This document shows positions 49,601 to 60,512 of a stretch of DNA of 64,000 bases, piece by piece (position 1 is the first letter of the stretch; every line of letters begins with the position of its first letter). Below the pieces are notes generated by a model. It ran no database searches. It worked only from the letters and a program-made list of their open reading frames with translations, and was not told the DNA's origin. The stretch is from NCBI GenBank assembly GCA_028826165.1, contig JAPDFW010000054.1, forward strand, positions 500,001 through 564,000. Reading direction: 5' to 3'. A program made the translations under genes and the position numbers. Source of the stretch: Anaeramoeba ignava (lineage: Eukaryota > Metamonada > Anaeramoebidae).

Positions 49601-49782
49601 GTTTTTTCCAAGGATTTTTAATAAATTTTAGGAGAATAAAAAGGATAAGGCCAATTTGTAAGTTTTTCCCAAGGATTTTCAATAAATTTAGGAGAATAAT
49701 AAGAATAAGGCCAAATTTTTGGGTTATTTTGAAAAAATTTTTTATTTTTTTGTCGATATCTTTTAAAATTAGAAGAAGACAT
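49383..49782 (-). CDS. small protein with two YSPKFIENPWEKL repeats, MPLKIP-like (tentative)
   Basis: From the ATG at 49782 the frame reads SSSNFKRYRQKNKKFF, WPYSYYSPKFIENPWEKL, then a second WPYPFYSPK copy. At the T run 49626-49629 one extra base, judged against the first copy, shifts the frame; beyond it KFIKNPWKKLKQNQNQ continues into a (GATTTT)n-encoded tail whose end is uncertain. Without correction the protein stops after 54 residues. The repeated 'YxxPxFIxxPW' pattern resembles the C-terminus of M-phase-specific PLK1-interacting protein (MPLKIP/TTDN1), a partner of lariat debranching enzyme. That assignment is from memory of the motif and is weak. A good initiator-like element precedes the ATG. 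Confidence 0.45.
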
Positions 49783-49790
49783 TTTTAATA

Positions 49791-49868
49791 AAGAAAAAAA
49801 ATGAAATTTTCATTTTTCATTTTTTCATTTTTTTCATTTTTTCATTTTTTTCATTTTTTCATTTTTCT
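49791..49868. promoter_or_regulatory. divergent promoter with six or more TCATTTTT words
   Basis: Minus-strand ATTTCATTTTTTTTCTT (49791-49807) faces the small gene. Plus-strand iterations of TTTTTTCATTTTTTC (49807-49866) end 13 bases before the ATG at 49879. Confidence 0.5.
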
Positions 49869-49878
49869 TTTATTAAAA

Positions 49879-52755
49879 ATGTCACATTTATTTATTTCAG
49901 GAACTTCTTCTTCTTCATTTTTTTTAAAACCTGTTGTTAAATTTTCAGGGAAAAAAAATCAAATTAAAAATATTTCTTGTGGAGGATCTCATACAGCAAT
50001 TTCACTTGAAAATGGAAAAATTATAATTTTTATTCAAAAAAAATTTAGTGAAATGAAAAAAAATATTAAATCAAATCAAGATAATTTTTCTGAAAATTTT
50101 GAAGAGAAAAAATTTAATCAATTTAATGGAAAACAAATTTTAATGTTATCAAGTGGAGCAACTTCACTTCTTGCTCTTGTTGAAGGTTCTGTTTATCTTC
50201 TTGATTTCTCTTTTAATTTTCCAAATAAATTTGAAAAAATTAATTTTGGGAAACAGTTTAAAAAGTATTTATCGAATTGTTGCTGGAAGTAGTTTTTATT
50301 TTGCTTTAGAAAAAAGGTTATTTAAATTAGAATTAGAATTAGAATTTATTTATAAAATTAAAATTAAAATTAAAATTAAAATTAATTTATAAAATTAAAA
50401 TTAAAATTAAAATTAAAATTAAAATTAGAATTAAAATTAAAATTAAAATTAAAATTAAAATTCATTTATAAAATTAAAATTAAAATTAAAATTAAAATTA
50501 AAATTAAAATTAAAATTAAAATTCAAATTAAAATTAAAATTATAAAAATTAAAATTAAAATTAAAATTAAAATTAAAATTAAAATTAAAAATTTATAAAA
50601 TTAAAATTAAAATTAAAATTAAAATTAAAATTCATTTATAAAATTAAAATTAAAATTAAAATTAAAATTAAAATTAAAATTAAAATTAAAATTAAAATTA
50701 AAATTAAAATTAAAATTAAAATTAAAATTAAAATTAAAATTAAAATTAAAATTAAAATTCATTTATAAAATTAAAATTAAAATTAAAATTAAAATTAAAA
50801 TTAAAATTAAAATTAAAATTAAAATTAAAATTAAAATTAAAATTAAAAATTAAAATTAAAATTAAAATTAAAATTAAAATTAAAATTAAAATTAATTTAA
50901 AATTAAAATTAAAATTAAAATTAAAATTTAAAATTAAAATTTAAAATTTAAAATTAATATTAATATTAAAATTAAAATTTATTTATAAAATTAAAATTAA
51001 AATTAAAATTAAAATTCATTTATAAAATTTAAAATTTGAATTTAAAAAAGAGGTCATTTGTTTGCTTGGGGAAATAATAACTGTGGTCAACTTGGAACTG
51101 GAAATCAAGAAGAACAAAAAAATCCAATAGAAATAGAAATTAAAAATGCAGGTCCAATAAGTGAAGTAGCAGCAGGAGGTCAACATTCATTAGTATTAAC
51201 AACTTATTCACAATTATTTTCATGTGGAAAAAATCAATACGGACAATTAGGACATGGAAATAAAAAAGACAAATCAACATTTACTGAAGTATTATTTATT
51301 CCACAAAAAGAAAGAATCAAGTCAATAACTTGTGGAAATGAAATTAGTTTGATTTTAACTGAAAATGGAAAGGTTTTTATTGCAGGAAGAGGAAATGGAA
51401 CTGGATTGGGAAATTTGGAAGATCAACCCATCTTCCAAGAATGTATTTTTGGAAAAAATGTGGAAATCACTCAATTCTCTTCAGGTGGAGCTTATGGACA
51501 AAGTTTTTTTGTTGCAAAAAGTATTTTGTCAAATATTTATGGAGCTGGTGGAAATCAATATTCTCAAATTAAAAATAATCAAGATGAAAAAAGTGAATTG
51601 AGTCCTGTCAGAATTCCTTTTCCTGATGAATTCATACCAATTTCTTTTGCATGCGGTTGGATGCATATTGCATTTATTGCTGAAGAACCTTTAGCATTTC
51701 AAAACAAACCTAAAAACAAAAACAAAAACAAAAACAAAAACAAAAACAAAATGAAAATATAAATGAAAATATAGATGAAAATCAAGAAGAATTTCTTGGA
51801 AATTTTGCTCAATTACCAAATGAAATCATTTTCAAAATTCTTTCCTATCTTGATGCTGAATTTTTGACTAGGATTTCTCGTTGTTCGAAATTATTCAAAG
51901 TTTATGCAAATCAAAATATCTTTTGGAAATCATTATTCAAAAAATTCTGTGGAAAACCAAATCCTTTAGAATTAAAAATTATTGAAAATCCTCAAAATCT
52001 TGATTGCGGTTATTATGAAGCTTGTCTTTTCCGATATAATAACCCAGTTTATTTATCCAATGATGGAAAATACAAAATTTTTAAATGGAAAGCAAAAAAA
52101 GAAGGTCGACTTTTAACATTAGGACTTGATGCAGGTGGAAAAACAACAATGCTTTATAAAATTAAACTATGGTCAAATATAACAACAATTCCAACAATAG
52201 GTATAATTTATAAAATTTTTTATTAAAATAAATTAAATGTGAAAAAAAAGCAAAAAAAAAATGTGGACAATCCAAAAAAAAAAAATTTTTTTTAATTTAT
52301 TTTTAATTTAATTTTTAATTTAATTTTTAATTTAATTTTTAATTTAATTTTTAATTTAATTTTTAATTTAAGGTTTTAATGTTGAAAATTTTCAAGCTTT
52401 TGGATTTGAATTTAATATTTGGGATGTTGGAGTAGCAGATAAAGGAAGACCTCTTTGGAGACATTATTTTCAAGGAACTGATTGCTTAATTTTCCCTATT
52501 GATGCAAATGATGATCAACGTTTTGAAGAAGCTTTAAGTGAAATTTATCGATGTGCTCAAAGTGAACAACTTTCAAATAGTCTTTTTTTATTTCCTTTTA
52601 CAAAAATTGATATTGCAAAAAATTTTTCTTTAATTGAAAGAATTAAACAATTTGATTTTAAAAGAATTCCTCAATATCATAATTTTCTTAATATTTGTAC
52701 ACCTAGAGCTGAAGGACTTTATGAATTAATATTTTGGATTGCAGAACATATTTAA
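49879..52755 (+). CDS. RCC1-F-box-ARF-like GTPase chimera
   Basis: Exons 49879-50316, 51051-52200 and 52373-52755. With two one-base corrections the sum is 1,971, giving 656 residues. RCC1-like blades occupy about 1-360 ([40 protein letters not shown]). An F-box follows ([20 protein letters not shown]). A complete ARF domain ends the protein. Its P-loop is GLDAGGKTT, switch I region [17 protein letters not shown], switch [19 protein letters not shown], specificity loop TKID in place of NKQD. The catalytic Gln of ARF (WDVGGQDK) is replaced, so intrinsic GTP hydrolysis is probably lost. No N-terminal myristoylation helix is possible because the domain is internal. Frame breaks are at A runs 50260-50264 (one too many) and 51748-51751 (one too few). 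The ARF domain continues across intron 2 in exact phase, so fusion is not an annotation artefact of adjacent genes. Expected role: SCF-type adaptor controlled by or acting on GTPases; unproven. Confidence 0.82.
50317..51050 (+). repeat. (TTAAAA)n array filling RCC1-F-box-ARF intron 1
   Basis: A 734-base intron (donor GTTATT, acceptor AAAAAAG) of almost pure AATTAAAATTAAA, punctuated by a recurring TTCATTTATAAAA spacer every 100-250 bases. Confidence 0.85.
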
Positions 52756-52835
52756 ATTAAATCAAAAATTTAAATCAAAAAAAATTTAAAAAAAGAAACC
52801 GTTAAATAAAATTTCGTTAAAAAATTAATTTAAAA

Positions 52836-52865
52836 TTTTTTTTCATTTTTTTTCATTTTTATTTT
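52836..52865 (+). promoter_or_regulatory. initiator-like TTTTTTTTCATTTTTTTTCA
   Basis: Two TCATTTTT words lie 14-40 bases before the ATG at 52879. Confidence 0.5.
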
Positions 52866-52878
52866 TTTTAAAAAAAAA

Positions 52879-54525
52879 ATGGATTTATTTAAAAAAGAAA
52901 ATCAAAATCAAAATCAAGATGAAGATGATGAAGATTTGTTACAAATTTTTGATAAATATACTGATGCAAATTTTGTTGATTCTCGAATAAAAATTAAAAA
53001 GAAAAAAAAGAAGAATAAAAAAAATTTGGAGAAAAAAGTTAAAAAACAAAATTTAAATTTTAAAAATGAACAATTTAAATTTGAAGATTTTGAAGATGAA
53101 TTAAATCAAAATCAAAATCAAATTGAAAATCAAAATCAAATTGAAAATCAAATTGAAAATGAAATTGAAAATAAAATTGAAAATCAAATTGAAAATCAAA
53201 TTGAAAATCAAATTGAAAATCAAATTGAAAATCAAATTGAAAATCAAATTGAAATTGAAAATAAAATTGAAAATAAAATTGAAAATCAAATTGAAAATCA
53301 AATTGAAAATGAATCTTTTGATGATGATATAGAAATTGAAGAAATTGAAGATAAAAAAGAAAAAGAAGAAAAAGAAGAAAAAAATCAAAAAAAAGAAAGA
53401 AAACAAAAAGTGGAACATTTTGAAGATTCTGAATTTTTGGAATATGCAATTAATTGGCCTCAAAGATCTTCATTTGAAAAAGAACAATCAGATTTTAAAT
53501 TTAATCTTCATTTGTTACCATTAGATCAATTAAATGAAGAAATGGAAAAAGTAAATAATGAATTATGTTTAAAAATGGAGAGAATGAAAAATGAATATTA
53601 TTCGAAAAATGAACCAAGAAATTTTTTAATTAGAAGAGATCAAAAATTAACATTTGATAAAAATGGGAATGAAAAAGTTCTTACAATTTTACCACCAAAA
53701 GAAGAAATAGTCAAAAATAATAATGAAAATAATAATGAAAATAATAATGAAAATAATAATAATGAAAATAATAATGAAAATAATAATAATGAAAATAATA
53801 ATGAAAATAATAATAATGAAAATAATGAAAATAATAATAATGAAAAATGAAAATAATAATAATGAAAAAATGAAAATAATAATGAAAGCTTGAAAAGAAG
53901 AAAAAAATCTAAATCAAATCAGAATAAATCTGGTTTATCAGATTTCCAAAAAATTCTTGAACAAAAATCAAAAAAAGAAATTGATGAAATTATGTATGTT
54001 GTTAGTGGTGCTTGGAAACAACCAAAAATGACTCGTGAAAGTTTTCTTGAAAATCAAAGATTAAAATTACTCAATCAAAAAAATCAAAATGAAATTGAAG
54101 AAGAAAATTCAGATCAAGATCAAGAAGATGAAGATGATCAAAATAACTCAGAAAATCAACAAGAAAGTTTCTTGTCTCGTTATGCAGCAAGATTGGATAA
54201 TTCTTGGAAAAAAGAACTTTTTGAAGATCTTGGTGAATCCTCTTCTGAATCTGAACAGGATAAATTTGAGGAATTTAGTCTTGATGTTGGAATTGAATTC
54301 AAAAAAGAAAATGATTTGGAAAAAATTTCTCGATTTTCTTCTCAAATCCAAAAAAGAAAAAATTCACATCAAAATCAAAATCAAAAACAAATTTTGAATT
54401 ATAAAAATGATAATTCAAATAATTCTTCTCCAAATATTTCAAGAATACCAAGATTAAAAACAAAATTTCAAAATATTAAATCAGGAAATCAAATTCCAAT
54501 TGTTTTTTCTTCTAAAAAAATTTAA
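52879..54525 (+). CDS. acidic, Asn/Glu/Lys low-complexity protein of unknown function
   Basis: The first segment, 52879-53850, starts MDLFKKENQNQNQDEDDEDL. It has a Lys tract, an (IENQ)n repeat and a better-conserved looking block FLEYAINWPQRSSFEKEQ ... LPLDQLNEEMEKVNNELC. It ends in an (AATAATGAA)n Asn/Glu tract with in-frame stops. The second segment from about 53874 to 54525 continues in the same frame (GLSDFQKILEQKSKKEID, ENQQESFLSRYAARLDNSWK) to TAA. Removing one A at 53843-53847 and two at 53865-53870 joins both. No known domain is certain; the helix LNEEMEKVNNELCLKMERMK vaguely recalls SARAH dimerisation helices, without proof. Likely nuclear from its charged composition. Confidence 0.6.
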
Positions 54526-54625
54526 ATAAAAAATAAAAAATAAAAGCAAAAAAAAAAAGAGGAAGAAAATCGTGTTAGTTCTTACTTTAAGAAAATTAAA
54601 AAAAAAAGAAGAAAGAAAGAAAGAA

Positions 54626-54645
54626 AATTTCATTTTTATTTTCTT
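54626..54645 (+). promoter_or_regulatory. initiator-like ATTTCATTTTTATTTTC
   Basis: It lies about 40 bases before the vWA gene ATG at 54684. Confidence 0.4.
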
Positions 54646-54683
54646 TTGAAAATTCAAAATTTAAAGATTTAATTAATTAATTA

Positions 54684-56057
54684 ATGATGCAAAAATCTTT
54701 TGGAGGAGCTAAAGATATAACAAATTTCAGAATAAATGTTCAAAAAAAACAAACAGTAGTTGAAAGTTCAATTACTTATCATGGATTATTTTCAGAATAT
54801 TATTTCAATGCAGGAAAACCAGAAGAAGAGAAACTAATGTCAGTTCAACCCTTTTGTGCAATTTCACCAAATTTAGAAACAAAAGAAAAAGAATATTATT
54901 TATCAGTTATGATGAAATCCAAATATGATGGAGAAGGAATAAAGAAATTTGGAAGACCTTTAATCAATTGTGTGATTGTTTTGGATATTTCAGGTTCAAT
55001 GAGTATGTCTTTTACTGGTGATTGGAAAAGAAATGAAAACACTTCAAGTAAATTGGAAGTTGCAAAAAGAACTATAATTGGATTAACTGAACATTTAAAA
55101 GATGATGATTATTTGGGAATTGTTATTTTTGATGATGATGCTGAAGTTTTGATTCCTTTGCAAAAATTTGGAGAAATGGATATGGAAAAGTTTAAAAAAA
55201 CAATGAAGGAATTAGACACAAGAGGAGGAACTAATCTTGAAGAAGGATTTATTGAAGGATCAAGAATGATTGAAAATCACTTGAAGAAATTCAAAGGTGA
55301 TGAAATGAAAGAATATGAGCATAGAATCCTTTATTTAACAGATGCTCATCCAACAACTGGAGAAACAAGAAGCGATGGATTGTTTTCACTTACTAAAAAA
55401 TCAGCTGAAAAAAAGATTTACACAACTTTTATTGGTGTTGGAGTTGATTTTAATACAGAATTAATTGATGTCATCACAAAAACAAAAGGAGCTAATTATT
55501 ATTCAGTTAATTCATCTTCAGAATTCAAAAGAAGAATGGATACTGAATTTGATTATATTATGACACCTATTTGTTTTGATGTGAATGTTACAGTTGAAGG
55601 TGCAAAAATTCAATCAATTTATGGATCGCCTGATTCAGAACAAAAGAAAGATACAACAGTTGCTGAGATTTCAACAACAATGCCAAGTGATGTAAATGAG
55701 AATGGTGAAGTTCAAGGTTGTGTTTTATTGCTTAAGATGGATAAATCTGTTGCTGATGGTATTCCTTTGAATATTGTTATTACTTATAAGGATAAATATG
55801 GAAATGATTTCAAAGAAGTTACTAATGTTATTTTTCCTGAATTGAGTCAAAATCAAAATGAATTTTTTGAAGATAAAAGTATTAGAAAAGCTATTTTATT
55901 AATTCGTTTGGTTGATTTAGTTAAGAAATTCCATAAAGTTAATGATAAAGAAAAAGGTCAAAAATTTTTGGAACATTTGAAAACTGAAATTCCAATAATT
56001 GGTGATGAAAAATTAAACAGAGAAATTGATCTTCTGAATGATCTTTTAAAAGATTAA
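54684..56057 (+). CDS. von Willebrand factor A (vWA) domain protein
   Basis: A single exon of 457 residues. The vWA domain spans about 95-290 with a full MIDAS: VLDISGSMS, the Thr in DTRGGTNLEEG and the Asp in YLTDAHP. A C-terminal beta-rich region and helical end (LLIRLVDLVKKFHK) follow. There is no signal peptide or membrane segment, so a cytosolic protein is expected. The fold with N-terminal beta region, central vWA and C-terminal beta region resembles vWA proteins common in bacteria and protists, whose targets are unknown. Metal-dependent ligand binding is implied by the intact MIDAS. Codons and frame are clean, unlike both neighbours. Confidence 0.9.
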   Translation: MMQKSFGGAKDITNFRINVQKKQTVVESSITYHGLFSEYYFNAGKPEEEKLMSVQPFCAISPNLETKEKEYYLSVMMKSKYDGEGIKKFGRPLINCVIVLDISGSMSMSFTGDWKRNENTSSKLEVAKRTIIGLTEHLKDDDYLGIVIFDDDAEVLIPLQKFGEMDMEKFKKTMKELDTRGGTNLEEGFIEGSRMIENHLKKFKGDEMKEYEHRILYLTDAHPTTGETRSDGLFSLTKKSAEKKIYTTFIGVGVDFNTELIDVITKTKGANYYSVNSSSEFKRRMDTEFDYIMTPICFDVNVTVEGAKIQSIYGSPDSEQKKDTTVAEISTTMPSDVNENGEVQGCVLLLKMDKSVADGIPLNIVITYKDKYGNDFKEVTNVIFPELSQNQNEFFEDKSIRKAILLIRLVDLVKKFHKVNDKEKGQKFLEHLKTEIPIIGDEKLNREIDLLNDLLKD

Positions 56058-56152
56058 AAACCAAAACAAAAACAAAACCAATTTAATTTTTCAATTTTTT
56101 CTTGTCAAATGGACTAATTATAATAAATCATTCAAAATTTTTGATTTTAATT

Positions 56153-57978
56153 TTAATTTTTAAATTTTTTAATTAATAAATCAAATAAATTTGGATTTGT
56201 TTGATTTAATTGAAAATAATCAATTCCAGTTTGAATTTCATCAATTATTTCTTTGTGTAATTTCAATTTCATCTTTAATTTGATTTGAATAAATCCAATA
56301 TTCAAATATTTGAAATGATTTATTACTTAATTCACTATAATCTGTAACTTTATTTGAAGTATCTTCAGTAACAGATAAAAACATTCCTCGATATAATTCA
56401 CTTCTCATTATTAATATTAATTTAGGAAATTTATATTGTTTTTCTTTTCTTTCAATTATAAAATCTTTTTCATTTTCATTTTCATTTTCATTTAAATAAA
56501 TTCTTTTCATTGTTTCTTCAATTTTTTCATTTGAATTTATAATTTCTTTAATTTCATAAATATAATTTTGATTTATAATTCTGTTTGAATAAATCATTTC
56601 AAATATTTGATTTGATTCTTTAATTGATTTTTTTGAAATAATTTCTTGAAGTTTTTCAATTTCATTTTGATTTTGATTTAATCTATATTTCAATATTAAT
56701 TTATGAGCTTCAATTATTTCTCCATTTTCGGTTTTAAATGAAATATTGCAAAATTCTTTTCTTTCAAATAATTTTATCAAATCTTCTTCAAGATTGGAAA
56801 AAGGAGGAGGAGAATAATAAAGAAATGATCTTTCATTTCCACAAGAAATATGATAATTAGAAATATTTTCATTAAATCTTAATTTAGGAAGTTCAATTTG
56901 AATTGGAATTGATTTACTTTCTGTATCTCCAGTTCCTAATTGACCATATAAATTATTTCCAAATCCTATTAATTTTGAATTAGAAGTTAAAATCAAAGTA
57001 TGAGAATTTCCACAAGAAAAATCAAGAATATTATCATCATTTTCAAATAAAGATGATTTGATTTCAGTAAATTCATAAGTATTTTCATGGTTTTTATCAA
57101 ATCCAATAAACCTATAAAATCCACATGAATAAAGTTTTCTTTTTGGATTTTCATTTTCATCTTCAATCAACATTATTGAATGAAAATTTCCACATTGAAT
57201 ATCAATTATTTTGCCTTTTGGAATATTTTGGATTTTGGTTAATTTTTGGATTTTTGCTCCAATAAATGAATTTCCCAATCCAAATTGACGATAATTGTTT
57301 CTTCCACAAACAAATAATTCTTGATTTGAATTTAAAAGAAAAACAGAATCTGTAGAATTTCCTGAAAATATTTTAGAAACATTTTTCATCATTAAAATTG
57401 GTTTTTGTGTCTTTTTAAGTTTTTCAGAATCAAAACCAAGTTGACCATATAGATTTGAACCAATTCCATAAGCATTTCTATTTGAAGTTAATAAGTAAAT
57501 TGATTCAGAGCCAGAAACAATATCTTGAATTATTCTATCATTTTTATCTTCAATTAATGATGAAATATTGATAAATTCATTTGGATTATTTGAATTAATA
57601 TCATATCCTTTGGAAAATGCATTTCCTTCTATTGTTAAAATAGCTTCATTTCCATCACCAACAGTTACTTTTTGAATATTTTCTTCAATTTGGATTTTTG
57701 AAGGATTTTGTTTTGAATCTTCTTTATTTAAATATTCTATTGCTTTTCCATTTGTAAAAAGGAAAATTGTTGAAAATTGACTTGATGAAATTTGTTTAAT
57801 TTGTTTTTCATTTTCATTTTCATTTTCATTTTCATTTTCATTTTCATTTTCATTTTCATTTTCATTTTTAAATTTAAATTGAATTGGTTTTGGTTTCTTC
57901 AAAAATAAAATTTCTATTTGGCTCATTTTTTAAAAGTTTTGGGTTTTCATTTAAACCAAAAAATAAACAATCATTCAT
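56153..57978 (-). pseudogene. RCC1-BTB family protein, copy C, two frame breaks
   Basis: The family start MNDCLFFGLNENPKLLKNE is at 57978 but loses frame near 57880-57925. The main frame, usable from an internal ATG at 57926 (MSQIEILFLKKPKPIQF), runs 561 codons through RCC1 blades (YGIGSNLYGQLGFD, GFGNNLYGQLGTGDTE) and BTB to 56241. There an extra T (56252-56254, CTTTGTG against CTTGTG in other copies) ends it at QRNN; the lost C-terminus is readable in the next frame to 56153. The Asn-Glu tract is the longest of the family. It is a pseudogene, or carries assembly errors. Confidence 0.8.
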
Positions 57979-57981
57979 TTT

Positions 57982-58006
57982 TGAAAAGAAAAAAAATGAA
58001 AAAATG
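57982..58006 (-). promoter_or_regulatory. initiator-like TTTTTTCATTTTTTTTCTTT before copy C
   Basis: Same position and sequence as before copies A, D and E. Confidence 0.5.
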
Positions 58007-58115
58007 AATTTTGAATTTTAATTTTAATTTTGATTTTAATTTTAATTTTGATTTTAATTTTAATTTTGAAATTTTAATTTTAATTTTAATTTTAATTTTA
58101 ATTTTGATTTTAATT

Positions 58116-59902
58116 TTAATTTTGATTATTAAATTTGTTAATTAATAAATCAAATAAATTTGGATTTGTTTGATTTAATTGAAAATAATCAATTCCTATT
58201 TCCAATTCATCAATTATTTCTTGTGTAATTTCAATTTCTTTTTTAATTTGATTTGAATAAATCCAATATTCAAATATTTGAAATGATTTATTATTTAATT
58301 CACTATAATCTCTAACTTTATTAGAAGTATCATTTCAGTAACAGATAAAAACATTCCTCGATATAATTCACTTCTCATTATTAATATTAATTTAGGAAAT
58401 TTATATTGTTTTTCTTTTCTTTCAATTATAAAATCTTTTTCATTTTCATTTTCATTTAAATAAATTCTTTTCATTGTTTCTTCAATTTTTTCATTTGAAT
58501 TTATAATTTCTTTAATTTCAGAATATAATTTTGGATTTATTTTGGAATTGTTTGAATAAATCATTTCAAATATTTGATTTGATTCTTTAATTGATTTTTT
58601 TGAAATAATTTCTTGAAGTTTTTCAATTTGATTTTCATCTTTTAATCTATATTTCAATATTAATTTATGAGCTTTAATTATTTCTCCATTTTTGGTTTTA
58701 AATGAAATATCACAAAATTCTTTTCTTCTAAATAGTTTTATCAAATCTTCTTCAAGATTGGAAAAAGGAGGAGGAGAATAATAAAGAAATGAATTTTGAA
58801 AACCACAAGAAATATGATAATTGGAAATATCTTCATTAAATCTTAATTTAGGAAGTTCAATTTGAATTGGAATTAATTGATTTTTTGTATCTCCAGTTCC
58901 TAATTGACCATTATAATTATTTCCAAATACTATTAACTTTGAATTAGATGTTAAAATCAAAGTATGAGAATTTCCACAAGAAAATTTAAGAATATAATCA
59001 TCATTTTCAAATAAAGATGATTTGATTTCAGTAAATTCATAAATATCTTCATCTTTTCCATTATTTTTGAAATGACCAGTTGAATAAAGTTTTCTTTTTG
59101 GATTTTCATTTTCATCTTCAATCAACATTATTGAATGATAACTTCCACATTGAATATCAATTATTTTGCCTTTTGGAATATTTTGGATTTTGGTTAATTT
59201 TTGGATTTCTTCTTCTATTGCCAAATCGATATCTCCTAATCCAAGTTGACCCCAATAATGATCTCCGCAACAAAATAATTCTTGATTTGAATTTAAAAGA
59301 AAAACAGAATCTGTAGAATTTCCTGAAAATATTTTAGAAACATTTTTCATCATTAAAATTGGTTTTTGTGTTTTTTTAAGTGTTTCAGAATCAAAACCAA
59401 GTTGACTAAATTGATTTGAACCAATTCCATAAGCATTTCTATTTGAAGTTAATAAGTAAATTGATTCAGAGCCAGAAACAATATCTTGAATTATTCTATC
59501 ATTTTTATCTTCAATTAATGATGAAATATTGATAAATTCTTTTGTATTTTTTGAATTAATATCTTCTCCTTTGGAAAATACATTTCCTTCTTTTGTTAAA
59601 ATAGCTTCATTTCCATGACCAACAGTTACTTTTTGAATATTTTCAATTTGGATTTTTGAAGGATTTTGTTTTGAATCTTTTAAATATTCTATTGCTTTTC
59701 CATTTTCAAAAAGGAAAATTGTTGAAAATCTTCCTGATGAAATTTGTTTAATTTGTTTTTCATTTTCATTTTCATTTTCATTTTCATTTTCATTTTCATT
59801 TTCATTTTTAAATTTAAATTGAATTGGTCTTATTATTCTATTTGGCTCATTTTTTAAAAGTTTTGGATTTTGATTTAAACCAAAAAATAAACAATCATTC
59901 AT
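58116..59902 (-). pseudogene. RCC1-BTB family protein, copy D, truncated by a frame break
   Basis: It starts MNDCLFFGLNQNPKLLKNE at 59902 and is open for 535 codons (YGIGSNQFSQLGFD, CCGDHYWGQLGLGD, then FCDISFKTKNGEIIKAHKLI). At 58331-58340 the DTSNK motif is preceded by two extra bases, giving a premature stop at 58295. The remaining ~75 residues (ending KFNNQN) are intact in the other frame to 58116. The lost part is the second BTB-like segment. Confidence 0.8.
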
Positions 59903-59906
59903 TTTT

Positions 59907-59930
59907 GAAAAGAAAAAAAATGAAAAAATG
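59907..59930 (-). promoter_or_regulatory. initiator-like TTTTTTCATTTTTTTTCTTT before copy D
   Basis: On the minus strand, within 30 bases of the ATG at 59902. Confidence 0.5.
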
Positions 59931-59934
59931 ATTT

Positions 59935-60512
59935 TTGAATTTTAATTTTAAATTTTAATTTTAATTTTGATTTTAATTTTAATTTTAATTTTAATTTTAA
60001 TTTTCAATTTTAATTTTAATTTTAATTTTAATTTTAATTTTAATTTTAATTTTAATTTTAATTTTAATTTTAATTTTAATTTTAATTTTAATTTTCATTT
60101 TAATTTTAATTTTAATTTTAATTTTTAATTTTAATTTTAATTTTAATTTAGATTTTAATTTTTATAAATGAATTTTAATTTTAATTTTAATTTTAATTTT
60201 AATTTTCATTTTAATTTTAATTTTAATTTTTAATTTTAATTTTAATTTTAATTTTAATTTTAATTTTAATTTTGATTTTAATTTTAATTTTAATTTTAAT
60301 TTTAATTTTAATTTTAAATTTTAATTTTAATTTTAATTTTAATTTTGATTTTGATTTTAATTTTGATTTTAATTTTGATTTTAATTTTAATTTGAATTTT
60401 TAATTTTAATTTTAATTTTAATTTTGATTTTAATTTTAATTTTATTTTTAATTTAAATTTTGATTTTAATTTTGATTTTAATTTTGATTTTAATTTAAAT
60501 TTAAATTTAATT
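59935..60512. repeat. (AATTTT)n array between copies D and E
   Basis: About 580 bases of TTTTAA hexamers with sparse GATTTT variants. Shorter versions (58010-58115, 40550-40575) sit at the 3' ends of other copies, so the array is part of the duplicated unit. Confidence 0.85.

Noticed and set aside
49363-49620. Asp-Phe, Ile-Leu and Lys-Ser frames over the GATTTT array
   Set aside because: Repeat artefacts; the array is a perfect hexanucleotide without coding signal.
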